Part shown: positions 1 through 7,143 of the stretch, one piece after another
Position numbering within the stretch: position 1 is the first letter of the stretch
Layout of the letters: each line of letters begins with the position of its first letter
The notes under the pieces: generated by a model
What the model saw: the letters and a program-made list of their open reading frames with translations, nothing else
Database searches by the model: none
Told to the model about the DNA's origin: nothing
Source: Bacteroidaceae bacterium
Lineage (GTDB): Bacteria; Bacteroidota; Bacteroidia; Bacteroidales; Bacteroidaceae
Direction: 5' to 3'
Assembly (NCBI GenBank): GCA_017965425.1
Contig: JAGCPY010000067.1
Coordinates: 62,001 to 126,000 of the forward strand
DNA length: 64,000 nucleotides
Position numbers and translations under genes: made by a program

Positions 1-2098
1 TGTAATTGGATACGGTTCCTTTGGCAATGACAATAGGATAGGTGCCAACAGGTGAGGTTGCCGTGGCATCACAGCTAATGACGGGCATACCGCCTTCCAA
101 GGGTGCTCCTGTGGAAATGAAGTCAAACGTCGGATTCTCTTCACCATACACACGCGTGTAGCTGTTGGCCGTGAGAGTGATGACAGGGGCATCCGTTACG
201 GTCAGCGTGCCTGCCTCGTATGTGATATCATAGTTCTGTGCCTCTGCATCCCGAACAGTCACGGCAAACGTGCCTAATTCTTTGGTAGATGTGGCCTCGC
301 AGCTGATAACGGGCTTCCGTATCAGGACATCAGCTGTTTCACCATTCTTAAAACCTGTATAGATGGGAGTCAAGGTAGGCATTGTCCCACCCTGTGTCAC
401 ATGATAATTGCCGCCACCTATAACGAGCGGAGCCTTTGTAATGGTCAGCGTGCCATTGACATAGGTCTCGTTATAGTTCAAAACACCTCCCTTCGCGATG
501 ACGATAGGATAGATGCCGATGGGCGTGGTCGGTGTAGCCTCGCACGTGATGAGCGGCTGTCCTTCTACCTCGGCACCTTCGGACGTGAACTCAAAGACGG
601 GATTTTCATCGCCATACTCGCGGAAGTAGCTGTTGGCTGTTAAGGTAACAGGAATGGCAGGCAGTACCGTAAAGGTTCCGTTGACGTGCTTAATTTCGTA
701 GTTCTGTGCCTCTGTTCCGTTCACTGTGATGGGGTATGTTCCAGTAGCAGAAGAAGATACGCGCTGCGTCAATACTGTAGGTTGTCGTAACAGGACCTCC
801 GACGTCTCGCCGTTCTTGAAGCCGTTGTAGGTTACAGTCAACGGCGGATTTACTTCACCTTGCCGCCGTGTCTGGTCGTCGGCTGTGATGGTCAGCGGGG
901 CTTTCGTGACGGTCAACGTGCCATCCACGTAAATAAAATCGTAGTTGGGACTCTCGGCATCAGCCGCCGTGAGTACATAGCTGCCCACGGAAGAAGTGGC
1001 AGTAGCTACGGTCGTGACGGTGGGTTGCTGTGTAAGAGCCGTGGCTCGTTCGCCATTCTTGAAGCCGTTATAGGTCACGGTGAATGACGGATCTTCATCG
1101 CCATATTTGCGCGTAGCATCGTTGGCCGTGATGGTCAACGGTGCCTTCGTCACGGTCAGCGTGCCTGCTATGTACGTGATGTCATAATTCGGTGAATCGG
1201 CACCTGTGGCCGTGATGGGATATTCGCCTACCGTTGTCTTCGTCGTAGCTTCGCAACTGAAAGCGGGCTGGCTGGTCAGTGTTGCCGATGTTTCGTCCAG
1301 TTTGAAACCTTTGTAGCTGGCTGTGAACGCGGGGTTATTGTCACCATACGTTCGGCTATAATTCTCGGCAGTGACGGTCAGTGGCGCTTTGGTGATGGTC
1401 AGCGTGCCGTTGACGTAGATGTCGTTGTAGTTAGCGACCGTTCCACGTTCAATGACAATGGGGTACGTACCGGCCTGTGAACCCTGCACGGCATCACAGC
1501 GGATGGAAGGCGTGCCTTCAAGCTTCGCCCCCTCCGTCGTGAAGCCATAGGTGGGCAGTGGTTCGCCATACTCAACGGTATAGCTCGTGGCGGTCAGGGT
1601 GATGCGGGCGGCCACGTTGATGGGAACGGTGAGGTTGTCCATCGTTGTTTCCTCTCCGCCTTTGGTGGAAAACAGCACCTCACTTACCTGTGCCGTCAGC
1701 TGTCGTCCACGCAGCGAGTCCTCGGCCTGTACCATTAGACTGAGCAGCGTGCCCGATGTTCCTGTCAGCGGTTTCCCCTGTGTGGAGTAACAGACGATGG
1801 CATAGCGGGTAGCCGTCTGTGGGTGAATGGTCAGCGTGCAGTGGCTGTGGTGGCGTGCAGAGAGCTCGTAGATGTACTTGCCCCGCTCGTTGGTCGCCAG
1901 AGTCAGACCTTCCGGCAGCGTCAGCACGAACTGATAGACCGTCCACGCGGCATCCTCGCCGTTCTCTAACCCGATGTGCATGGCCGTTGTGTCTGCACGC
2001 CCGAAATTCACCGTCTCTGCCGTCAAGTTGTCTGCACGGGCCGTAAACGACGTGGCAGCTGTCACTATGACTAATAATATAAGGTATATGCGTTTCAT
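1..2098 (-). CDS. Secreted MBG-repeat surface protein, C-terminus outside the window
   Basis: An open frame runs from ATG at 2098 to the left edge with no stop, giving about 699 visible residues. Residues 1-22 form a signal peptide (MKRIYLILLVIVTAATSFTA). Residues of about 25-160 look like a cohesin-type beta-sandwich (FVLTLPEGLTL, then a GTSGTLLSL stretch), similar to the C-terminal part of the gene just upstream. From about residue 170 there are seven visible repeats of 70-85 residues of the MBG type, each with a pattern like APLTITAxxxxRxYGDxNPxF...YxGF and ending NGTLTITK. Such domains occur in large bacterial surface or adhesin-like proteins. Its ATG overlaps the stop of the upstream gene by four bases (ATGA, 2095-2098), so the two are probably translationally coupled. 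No catalytic domain is seen; a structural or adhesive role is inferred. The sorting signal, if any, lies outside the window. Confidence 0.85.
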   Translation of the reverse strand, partial: MKRIYLILLVIVTAATSFTARADNLTAETVNFGRADTTAMHIGLENGEDAAWTVYQFVLTLPEGLTLATNERGKYIYELSARHHSHCTLTIHPQTATRYAIVCYSTQGKPLTGTSGTLLSLMVQAEDSLRGRQLTAQVSEVLFSTKGGEETTMDNLTVPINVAARITLTATSYTVEYGEPLPTYGFTTEGAKLEGTPSIRCDAVQGSQAGTYPIVIERGTVANYNDIYVNGTLTITKAPLTVTAENYSRTYGDNNPAFTASYKGFKLDETSATLTSQPAFSCEATTKTTVGEYPITATGADSPNYDITYIAGTLTVTKAPLTITANDATRKYGDEDPSFTVTYNGFKNGERATALTQQPTVTTVATATSSVGSYVLTAADAESPNYDFIYVDGTLTVTKAPLTITADDQTRRQGEVNPPLTVTYNGFKNGETSEVLLRQPTVLTQRVSSSATGTYPITVNGTEAQNYEIKHVNGTFTVLPAIPVTLTANSYFREYGDENPVFEFTSEGAEVEGQPLITCEATPTTPIGIYPIVIAKGGVLNYNETYVNGTLTITKAPLVIGGGNYHVTQGGTMPTLTPIYTGFKNGETADVLIRKPVISCEATSTKELGTFAVTVRDAEAQNYDITYEAGTLTVTDAPVITLTANSYTRVYGEENPTFDFISTGAPLEGGMPVISCDATATSPVGTYPIVIAKGTVSNY

Positions 2099-4047
2099 TT
2101 GAAGATAATCTTTTTTCCACCAACAATATAAATACCACGTGGCAATTTATTCCTGACCACTTGGCCATTGGGTATCCTGCGGCCACCGAGGTCATACATC
2201 GCGCCAGCCTCTCCACCTCCTCCACGGGAGAGGTCGGGGGTAGGTCTTCCCATGCCGTCTGCTCCACCAATTACGAACGGGGCGAACTTGCAGACTACTC
2301 CCGACTTGGTCACAAACACGATGTCGTCCACGAGAATCTCGCCTTGAAGCAGCTGTGTGCTGTAGAGATGGAAGAGCGAACCGTCGCTGCCAAGCAGCGG
2401 ACTGTTGTCACCTGAATAGACAACCACATTCAGCCGTCCATCATCCAGCCAGCCGCTGGCCACCTGATGACCGTCGCTGCGTGAAGCTGCTATTTGCACG
2501 TCATCAATCTCTGTGCCTTCCGGCAATGTCAAAGCCATTTGGAAAGTCGTATATTCCATGTCATTCCGCAACGCGATGTCCAGTCCCTGTGCGGTCAAAC
2601 AACCCGAAAGCATGTCAGCAAAGCCATTTTTCTCATCTCCTTCATTTTTCTCTTTTCTCTTCTTCTCTTTTACTTCTTCTACGCTTCCCCGTGGCACTGC
2701 ACCCGTGATGAAATCGACGATACGAGCCAAGTCGCCTACGTTGATCTCGCCGTCGCTGTTGGCATCGGCTTGTCGGCGCACAAAGGGAGACGGCTTGCCG
2801 CCTATCAGGTAATCTACCGTCAAAGCCACATCTGCCGCTGACACACGCTTGTCGTCGTTCACATCGCCCAACTTCATGAAGTCCGTGAGGTCGAACTTTA
2901 CGACAATAGCCGTAGCTTCTTCCACCGTCAATGACAACTTGCCATCTACAAGCTGATCTTTGATTTCCTGTGTACCGTTGAGCATCATACTGGAAAGCAC
3001 ATACCCGTCATTGATTGATACGGAGAAATTAACCGTAGATCCAAAAGGTATATTATATTCAGCAATTGTATCACACAGAATATCATCGCCGAATGTGACC
3101 TTGCCACCGCCATCGGCCATGATAGTCAACCCTTTTGAAGACACTATGAAGGATTCAGAAACTACGGAACTCCAGCTACCGTTCTGATTGCGAACTTGGA
3201 AGAAGATGGTGTGGGAGCCATCGGAAAGCATCATGACAAATGGCTCCAAGTCCAGCACGTTACCTGTCATCGTGCCTGTTGTCGTGGTCGAGGCGTTGTC
3301 GTCAAACCAATAACGGTAGGGCTGTCCCGTAACATCGCGGCTGGTCAGGACTTCAGGGACAATGGCGAAGAGTTTGGTGACGGTGGAACTCCATGCCCCT
3401 GTTTCGTCCTGTACCTGTAGATGCAGGAAGTGATACCAGTCCGTGAGTCCGTCCGTGGGCAGATCAACGGAACAGAGGTTGCCTGTCATCGTGCCTGTTG
3501 TCATGGTCGAGGCATCGCCGTCAAACCAATAGCGGTAGAGCTGCCCCGTGACATCGCGGCAGGCCAGGACTTCGGGGACGACGGCGAAGAGCTTGGTGAC
3601 GGTGGAACTCCATGCCCCAGCCTCATCCTGTACCTGCAGATGCAGGAAGTGGTACCAGTCCGTGAGTCCGTCCGTGGGCAGATCAATGGAACAGAGATTG
3701 CCTGTCATCGTACCTGTCGTCATGGTCGAGGCATCGCCGTCAAACCAATAACGGTAGGGCTGCCCCGTGACATCGTGGCTGGTCAGGACTTCGGGGACGA
3801 TGGCGAAGAACTTGGTGACGGTGGAACTCCATGTCCCAGCCTCATCCTGTACCTGTAGATGCAGGAAGTGGTACCAGTCCGTGAGTCCGTCCGTAGGCAG
3901 ATCAACGGAACAGAGATTGCCTGTCATCGTGCCTGTCGTCATGGTCGAAGTGTCGCCGTCGAACCAGTAGCGGTAATTATATTTTACTTGTCCCCGAACC
4001 GTAAGCAGGACGAGGAAACAACAGAATATGGTGAGCGTTTTTCTCAT
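2095..4047 (-). CDS. Secreted dockerin-like protein with 73-residue tandem repeats and type IX sorting tail
   Basis: 650 residues from ATG at 4047; an in-frame ATG 72 bases upstream is less likely because MRKTLTIFCCFLVLLTVRGQ is a clean signal peptide. Residues of about 22-270 hold three near-identical 73-residue repeats and a partial fourth, each starting YRYWFDGD and containing WYHFLHLQVQDE and WSSTVTK. Residues of about 394-452 form a type I dockerin-like pair of calcium-loop motifs (GDVNDDKRVSAADV and ADANSDGEINVGDL). A cohesin-like region follows (FQMALTLPEGTE). The end, YDLGGRRIPNGQ...GIYIVGGKK, matches the sorting tail of type IX secretion cargo. Just before the tail, PTPDLSRGGGGEAG looks like a translated palindromic repeat (2207-2246). 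It overlaps the MBG gene downstream by four bases. Function unknown; cell-surface display is inferred. Confidence 0.85.
   Translation of the reverse strand: MRKTLTIFCCFLVLLTVRGQVKYNYRYWFDGDTSTMTTGTMTGNLCSVDLPTDGLTDWYHFLHLQVQDEAGTWSSTVTKFFAIVPEVLTSHDVTGQPYRYWFDGDASTMTTGTMTGNLCSIDLPTDGLTDWYHFLHLQVQDEAGAWSSTVTKLFAVVPEVLACRDVTGQLYRYWFDGDASTMTTGTMTGNLCSVDLPTDGLTDWYHFLHLQVQDETGAWSSTVTKLFAIVPEVLTSRDVTGQPYRYWFDDNASTTTTGTMTGNVLDLEPFVMMLSDGSHTIFFQVRNQNGSWSSVVSESFIVSSKGLTIMADGGGKVTFGDDILCDTIAEYNIPFGSTVNFSVSINDGYVLSSMMLNGTQEIKDQLVDGKLSLTVEEATAIVVKFDLTDFMKLGDVNDDKRVSAADVALTVDYLIGGKPSPFVRRQADANSDGEINVGDLARIVDFITGAVPRGSVEEVKEKKRKEKNEGDEKNGFADMLSGCLTAQGLDIALRNDMEYTTFQMALTLPEGTEIDDVQIAASRSDGHQVASGWLDDGRLNVVVYSGDNSPLLGSDGSLFHLYSTQLLQGEILVDDIVFVTKSGVVCKFAPFVIGGADGMGRPTPDLSRGGGGEAGAMYDLGGRRIPNGQVVRNKLPRGIYIVGGKKIIFK
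2207..2246. repeat. REP-like palindrome read in frame
   Basis: A short imperfect palindrome (cctctcc ... gggagagg, followed by a G-rich stretch) encodes PTPDLSRGGGGEAG near the C-terminus of the dockerin-like protein. Similar pyrimidine/purine palindromes occur at 7046-7077, 9144-9170, 14041-14078 and 43441-43562. Confidence 0.45.
3319..3975 (-). repeat. 219-bp tandem repeats inside the dockerin-like gene
   Basis: Three consecutive copies with an exact 219-base period (73 codons). The landmark taRcggta falls at 3311, 3530, 3749 and 3968. A partial, more diverged fourth copy lies at about 3246-3318. Copies differ at only a few positions, pointing to recent duplication or gene conversion. Confidence 0.9.
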
Positions 4048-4095
4048 AAAAACAAATGAATTAGTGCAATAAACTAAACATTTTCCTTCTTTTTC

Positions 4096-4126
4096 TTGCT
4101 CGTATGCCACATTTGCCATACCTTTG
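4096..4126 (+). promoter_or_regulatory. Promoter of the antitoxin-like/GNAT pair
   Basis: TTG at 4096-4098, 20 bases, then TACCTTTG at 4119-4126. This fits the Bacteroidetes housekeeping promoter and lies 28 bases before the ATG at 4155. A GGAGG at 4146-4150 is a possible ribosome site, which is uncommon in this phylum. Confidence 0.6.
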
Positions 4127-4154
4127 CGGCATTAAACCAAACTTTGGAGGCATT

Positions 4155-4322
4155 ATGGCACGTCCAATCAAACCTACACCCATCCTCACAGGTAAAGATG
4201 CAGAGCGTTTCATTGAATATATTTCCACACCGCATCCCGAACCTCGAGAAGTCATCGAACGCGCACGGCAGTCGTATGAATTAGCTAAACGCAACTCTCC
4301 CAATTGTGATTTCTTCCTATGA
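4155..4322 (+). CDS. Small antitoxin-like protein preceding a GNAT protein
   Basis: 55 residues starting MARPIKPTPILTGKDAERF and ending NSPNCDFFL. The ATG at 4155 follows GGAGG by four bases; an in-frame ATG at 4104 lies upstream of the predicted promoter's -7 element and is rejected. The protein is basic at the N-terminus and has a predicted helix (PREVIERARQSYELAKR). Its last four bases overlap the start of the GNAT gene (ATGA), the tight coupling usual for toxin-antitoxin pairs. The known TacA/AtaR antitoxins of GNAT toxins are ribbon-helix-helix proteins; I do not see that fold clearly here. The antitoxin role therefore rests on position, size and the partner, not on a recognised domain. 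Confidence 0.65.
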   Translation: MARPIKPTPILTGKDAERFIEYISTPHPEPREVIERARQSYELAKRNSPNCDFFL

Positions 4323-4852
4323 GAGAGAACAATTTTGTGTTCAAGAAGCTGGAACCGACGGACAATGTTGATTCCTTCCATTGCAGTGACGAAGATTTGA
4401 ATGACTTTCTCTTGACCGAGGCCAAGGATTATCAACGAGAATTGTTGGCCGTCACTTATTTGTTGCTGGATCCAGGGACAAATGCCATTGTTGCATACTA
4501 TAGTTTGCTCTGTGATCACGTCCAGTTTGACAAAGACAGCAAGAAGGCTCGGAACTACATTAACCGCCGTGTTCTGTTCTCCAAGCAACGAAATCACTAT
4601 CCCGCAATGAAGTTGGGGCGTCTGGCTGTTGATGTCCATTATGCTCATCAAGGTATCGGAATGCTCATCATGGAGGCAATCAAGACCGCTCTGACCAGCA
4701 ATCCCCGTTTCGGTTGTAAGATTCTGACCGTTGATGCCTACGCCGCCGCTCTCGGTTTCTACGAAAGTTGCGGCTTTCGCTATTTCACCGAGACGGACGA
4801 GGGCGACGAGACACGCTTGATGTTCTATGACCTGAAGAACTTCCTGGGTTGA
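4319..4852 (+). CDS. GNAT-family acetyltransferase, possible TacT/AtaT-like toxin
   Basis: 177 residues. The acetyl-CoA binding signature is visible as LGRLAVDVHYAHQGIGMLIM (about residues 101-120; the QGIG loop matches the Q/R-x-x-G-x-G/A motif). The usual C-terminal GNAT element is AAALGFYESCGFRYF. The N-terminus (FKKLEPTDNVDSFHCSDEDLNDFL) matches the start typical of GNAT proteins paired with small upstream partners. In the TacT/AtaT family such enzymes acetylate the amino group of charged tRNAs; that activity is inferred here, not shown. It is translated from an ATG overlapping the upstream gene by four bases and is followed by convergent transcription 17 bases away. An ordinary metabolic or protein acetyltransferase remains possible. 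Confidence 0.75.
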   Translation: MRENNFVFKKLEPTDNVDSFHCSDEDLNDFLLTEAKDYQRELLAVTYLLLDPGTNAIVAYYSLLCDHVQFDKDSKKARNYINRRVLFSKQRNHYPAMKLGRLAVDVHYAHQGIGMLIMEAIKTALTSNPRFGCKILTVDAYAAALGFYESCGFRYFTETDEGDETRLMFYDLKNFLG

Positions 4853-4869
4853 CATTACGCCTACACTGT

Positions 4870-5865
4870 TTACTCTCCTCCATTCACTTCCACCTGCACA
4901 CTTACCTTACCATTCACAGCCTTTGAGGCCACGTTGAACTTAGTAATTTGCGGATTGGAAGGTGTTGGGTCGAAGGGAATAGTGCCTCCATATATTCCCA
5001 CTTGCGTACCATCCGCACCAAGATAGGTTGTTGCGGCTTCATTTGTCAGTTCAAAAGTAAGATTGTCATCATAAGAACCTGAAAAATTTTTGAAGAAGGA
5101 TACGAATGTTAGACCAATTTCATTGTCTCTGTTATTCCCTTGAATATTATCAAAAATGTAAATATTATTAATAGAACAACAGTTATTAGCTGTTGTTGTT
5201 AATGGTAAGAATGACATGTCATCGTAGACATATTGGGCATCATCATGTCTATAAAATATACAATCCTGAAACGTGGAATTTATCAAAAAACCCGGGAAAG
5301 TTGAATAGATAATGCAATGAACTGCATAAAAGTTGGCTGTTTCGCTACCATTATCTATCAAAAAACAATTATAAAGTTCCTTTCGACCATCTCCGCCAAT
5401 CAGTTGGGCTATTTTACAATGTACATATATCATTTTGTCATTATTTTCCACCTGGAGCAATCTACTTTTTGAAATAGTGGAGTTCGTTGTAGTTTTAGTT
5501 ACGGTTAATTTTGAATTGTTGTATATCCCTTCTATTTTCAAATCATGTCCAGCAGCTTCAGAGATATTAATAGTTATATTATTCCGTAAATATGTAACCA
5601 TCCCATTGCTATCTGCATTCATCCCAGCTCCGATGATGGTAATAGCTTTGGTAATAGTCAAATCATGTGCGAGGAAATCTCCGCTAGACAATGTAATGGT
5701 GTCGCCATTCACTGCTGCATTATGTGCGGCAGACAATGCTGTAGCTCCATAGAAATGAGTGACAGCACCCTCATGATACAAATTGGCAACCGCAGTGGAT
5801 TGTGCAAATGTCTTACCGACCATCATCATGACAGCCAGCACAAAGAAGATAATTGTCTTTTTCAT
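4870..5865 (-). CDS. Secreted protein, probable right-handed beta-helix
   Basis: 331 residues from ATG at 5865, chosen because MKKTIIFFVLAVMMMVGKTFAQ is a typical signal peptide; the frame stays open 58 codons further upstream, but that stretch runs through the predicted promoter. The mature part starts with a repeated-element entry seen in pectate-lyase-like folds (GDTITLSSGDFLAHDLTITKAITIIGAG), then has short beta-rungs (NNITINISEAAGHDLKIEGI, STISKSRLLQVENN). The C-terminus (PQITKFNVASKAVNGKVSVQVEVNGGE) is short and lacks a clear type IX sorting tail. No catalytic residues can be named. It is A+T-richer than its neighbours. It reads alone, converging on the GNAT gene. Confidence 0.75.
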   Translation of the reverse strand: MKKTIIFFVLAVMMMVGKTFAQSTAVANLYHEGAVTHFYGATALSAAHNAAVNGDTITLSSGDFLAHDLTITKAITIIGAGMNADSNGMVTYLRNNITINISEAAGHDLKIEGIYNNSKLTVTKTTTNSTISKSRLLQVENNDKMIYVHCKIAQLIGGDGRKELYNCFLIDNGSETANFYAVHCIIYSTFPGFLINSTFQDCIFYRHDDAQYVYDDMSFLPLTTTANNCCSINNIYIFDNIQGNNRDNEIGLTFVSFFKNFSGSYDDNLTFELTNEAATTYLGADGTQVGIYGGTIPFDPTPSNPQITKFNVASKAVNGKVSVQVEVNGGE

Positions 5866-6024
5866 AAATGTGTATAGTTTTAATGAATTATTTTGTTCTT
5901 GTTTGTTGAACTGACAGATACTAAAAAGCGTGTCGTAATATTGAAGCGTATTTGTCAATGTAAGCTTTTTCCTATCATTCGGACTTAAAATCTTGGCAAT
6001 TATTTTTGTAATGGAAAGATGCGG

Positions 6025-6056
6025 CAAAGATAAGCACAAATCACATTTTGACCAAA
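6025..6056 (-). promoter_or_regulatory. Promoter of the beta-helix gene
   Basis: On the minus strand, TTTG (6056-6053), a 20-base spacer, then TATCTTTG (6032-6025). The message would start near 6018-6021, leaving an unusually long leader of about 155 bases before the ATG at 5865. Confidence 0.65.
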
Positions 6057-6240
6057 TGTTTCATAGGAAAAGTGGCAAAATCAAAAAGAAAACATCTTAT
6101 TCCATTTGTAAGCAGTCACTTATGAGCACAAGCAGCGACTCACAAAACAATCAAGACGAGCCGAAGACTCTGATTATGCAGAGGAGGCACTGAGGCTGGC
6201 AACCTTTCGCACCCCCGCCCATACCCATGTTTTTACACAA

Positions 6241-6460
6241 AAATCCCTCAATCCCTCACCTCTTGCGATAATCGGCTGAACGAAAGTCACTTGCAGGTGA
6301 GGGATTGGTGAGGAATAGGTGAGGGATGGTGAGGGAACGCTGTTTTTCCGGCGCTCAAAACCAATCCCTCACCATCCCTCACCATTCCCTCACCAATCCC
6401 TCACCCATAAAGAGCTGAATGACAATACTATGAAGGGGATGGTGAGGGATTGAGGGATTT
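6241..6460. repeat. Composite inverted repeat, copy 1
   Basis: Built from the unit GGTGAGGGAT and its complement. Outer arms 6241-6260 and 6441-6460 are a perfect 20-base inverted repeat. Inner arms 6296-6336 and 6365-6405 match over 41 bases with three mismatches. On each side, AATCCCTCACC is followed after exactly 35 bases by GGTGAGGGATT. Units within an inner arm recur every 10-11 bases. A 43-base block (6294-6336) is identical to 18720-18762. Confidence 0.9.
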
Positions 6461-6515
6461 TTGGCCTAAAAGACATGGTGAGAGAATGTGGCGAGACGTT
6501 TTTTTGCCCATCAGC

Positions 6516-6581
6516 ACAGAAGGTGTACACCTTACGTGTGGAAGGTGTACACGTTCCAAGAAAAAGGTGTATTGATGGTGA
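6516..6581. repeat. 22-bp-period palindrome array, copy 1
   Basis: The palindrome GTGTACAC starts at 6523 and 6545, with a diverged third unit (GTGTATTG) at 6567, so each step is exactly 22 bases. The first unit is a perfect 14-base palindrome, AAGGTGTACACCTT (6520-6533). It begins 56 bases after the composite inverted repeat ends. Confidence 0.8.
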
Positions 6582-6597
6582 CTTAACGTCTGAAGCC

Positions 6598-7122
6598 TCA
6601 ACGCACTTTTTCTGGCAAGAAGGAGGCAGTATCGTGTCCGAAATGTGCGAGTTCGCGGACAAGAGAACTGGAAATGTCAGCTAATTGCGGTTCTGCGAAG
6701 AGGCAGATGGTTTCGATGCCGGTAAGACGACGATTGATGTCGGCCATCTGACGTTCGTATTCGAAATCCTGAACGGAGCGTACGCCGCGCAGGATGGCAA
6801 CGGCTCCGACGGCAATGGCAAAGTCGGTGGTCAGACCCGTGTATGTTTCCACGCGCACACGCGCCTGTTCCTTATATAAATTATGCAAGATGCGTACACG
6901 CTCCCCGACTGGTATCCAACCAGGTTTCTGCTCATTCACCCCCACGGCGATGACGACTTCGTCGAACAGGGACAAAGCACGTTCAACCAAATTGGCATGA
7001 CCGATTGTGAACGGATCAAAGCTGCCAGGATAAAGGATGGTCTTGCCTCTGCCCTCTCCCGAAAAGGGTGAAGGAGGAGTCGTCGGCGTGGATGGCGAAG
7101 AGGATTGCTGAGAGTTCTCCAT
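6598..7122 (-). CDS. coaD: Phosphopantetheine adenylyltransferase
   Basis: 174 residues. Catalyses transfer of AMP from ATP to 4'-phosphopantetheine, giving dephospho-CoA, the penultimate step of coenzyme A synthesis in the cytoplasm. The nucleotidyltransferase core starts at about residue 28 (TILYPGSFDPFTIGH, with the T-x-G-H motif), and the C-terminal signature ISSSLVRE is near residue 150. The family normally starts right at the FPGSFDP strand; here about 27 extra residues precede it, partly from a palindromic repeat (TPPSPFSGEGRGK). No other start codon lies nearer the core, so the extension must be translated. It is the last gene of the acetyltransferase-parE-coaD run, 21 bases after parE. 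Confidence 0.95.
   Translation of the reverse strand: MENSQQSSSPSTPTTPPSPFSGEGRGKTILYPGSFDPFTIGHANLVERALSLFDEVVIAVGVNEQKPGWIPVGERVRILHNLYKEQARVRVETYTGLTTDFAIAVGAVAILRGVRSVQDFEYERQMADINRRLTGIETICLFAEPQLADISSSLVRELAHFGHDTASFLPEKVR
7046..7077. repeat. REP-like palindrome read in frame at the CoaD N-terminus
   Basis: An imperfect palindrome (ccctctcccgaaaagggtgaagg region) encodes about TPPSPFSGEGRGK, just before the conserved CoaD core. Related in style to the elements in ruvB and the dockerin-like gene. Confidence 0.5.
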
Positions 7123-7143
7123 TTGTCAAGAATATGAACTGCC

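Larger units (their letters stand above)
5866..6597. other. Gene-free region of 732 bases
   Basis: No convincing gene. The only plus-strand frame of note (5993-6193) is short, runs over the minus-strand promoter and has no domain. The region holds the beta-helix gene's promoter, the composite inverted repeat (6241-6460) and a 22-base-period palindrome array (6516-6581) that ends just before the coaD stop. Confidence 0.8.

Noticed and set aside
4061-4855. Minus-strand frame of 264 codons opposite the antitoxin-like/GNAT pair
   Set aside because: The plus strand has a promoter, a ribosome site, coupled starts and a GNAT motif; the minus frame has none of these.
5993-6193. Small plus-strand gene of 66 codons
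   Set aside because: Covers the minus-strand promoter, has no domain and no promoter of its own; composition resembles intergenic DNA.
6241-6460. CRISPR array
   Set aside because: Repeats of about 11 bases with 35-base gaps look superficially similar, but the units are inverted, not direct, the gaps resemble one another, there are only two per locus, and no cas gene is present.
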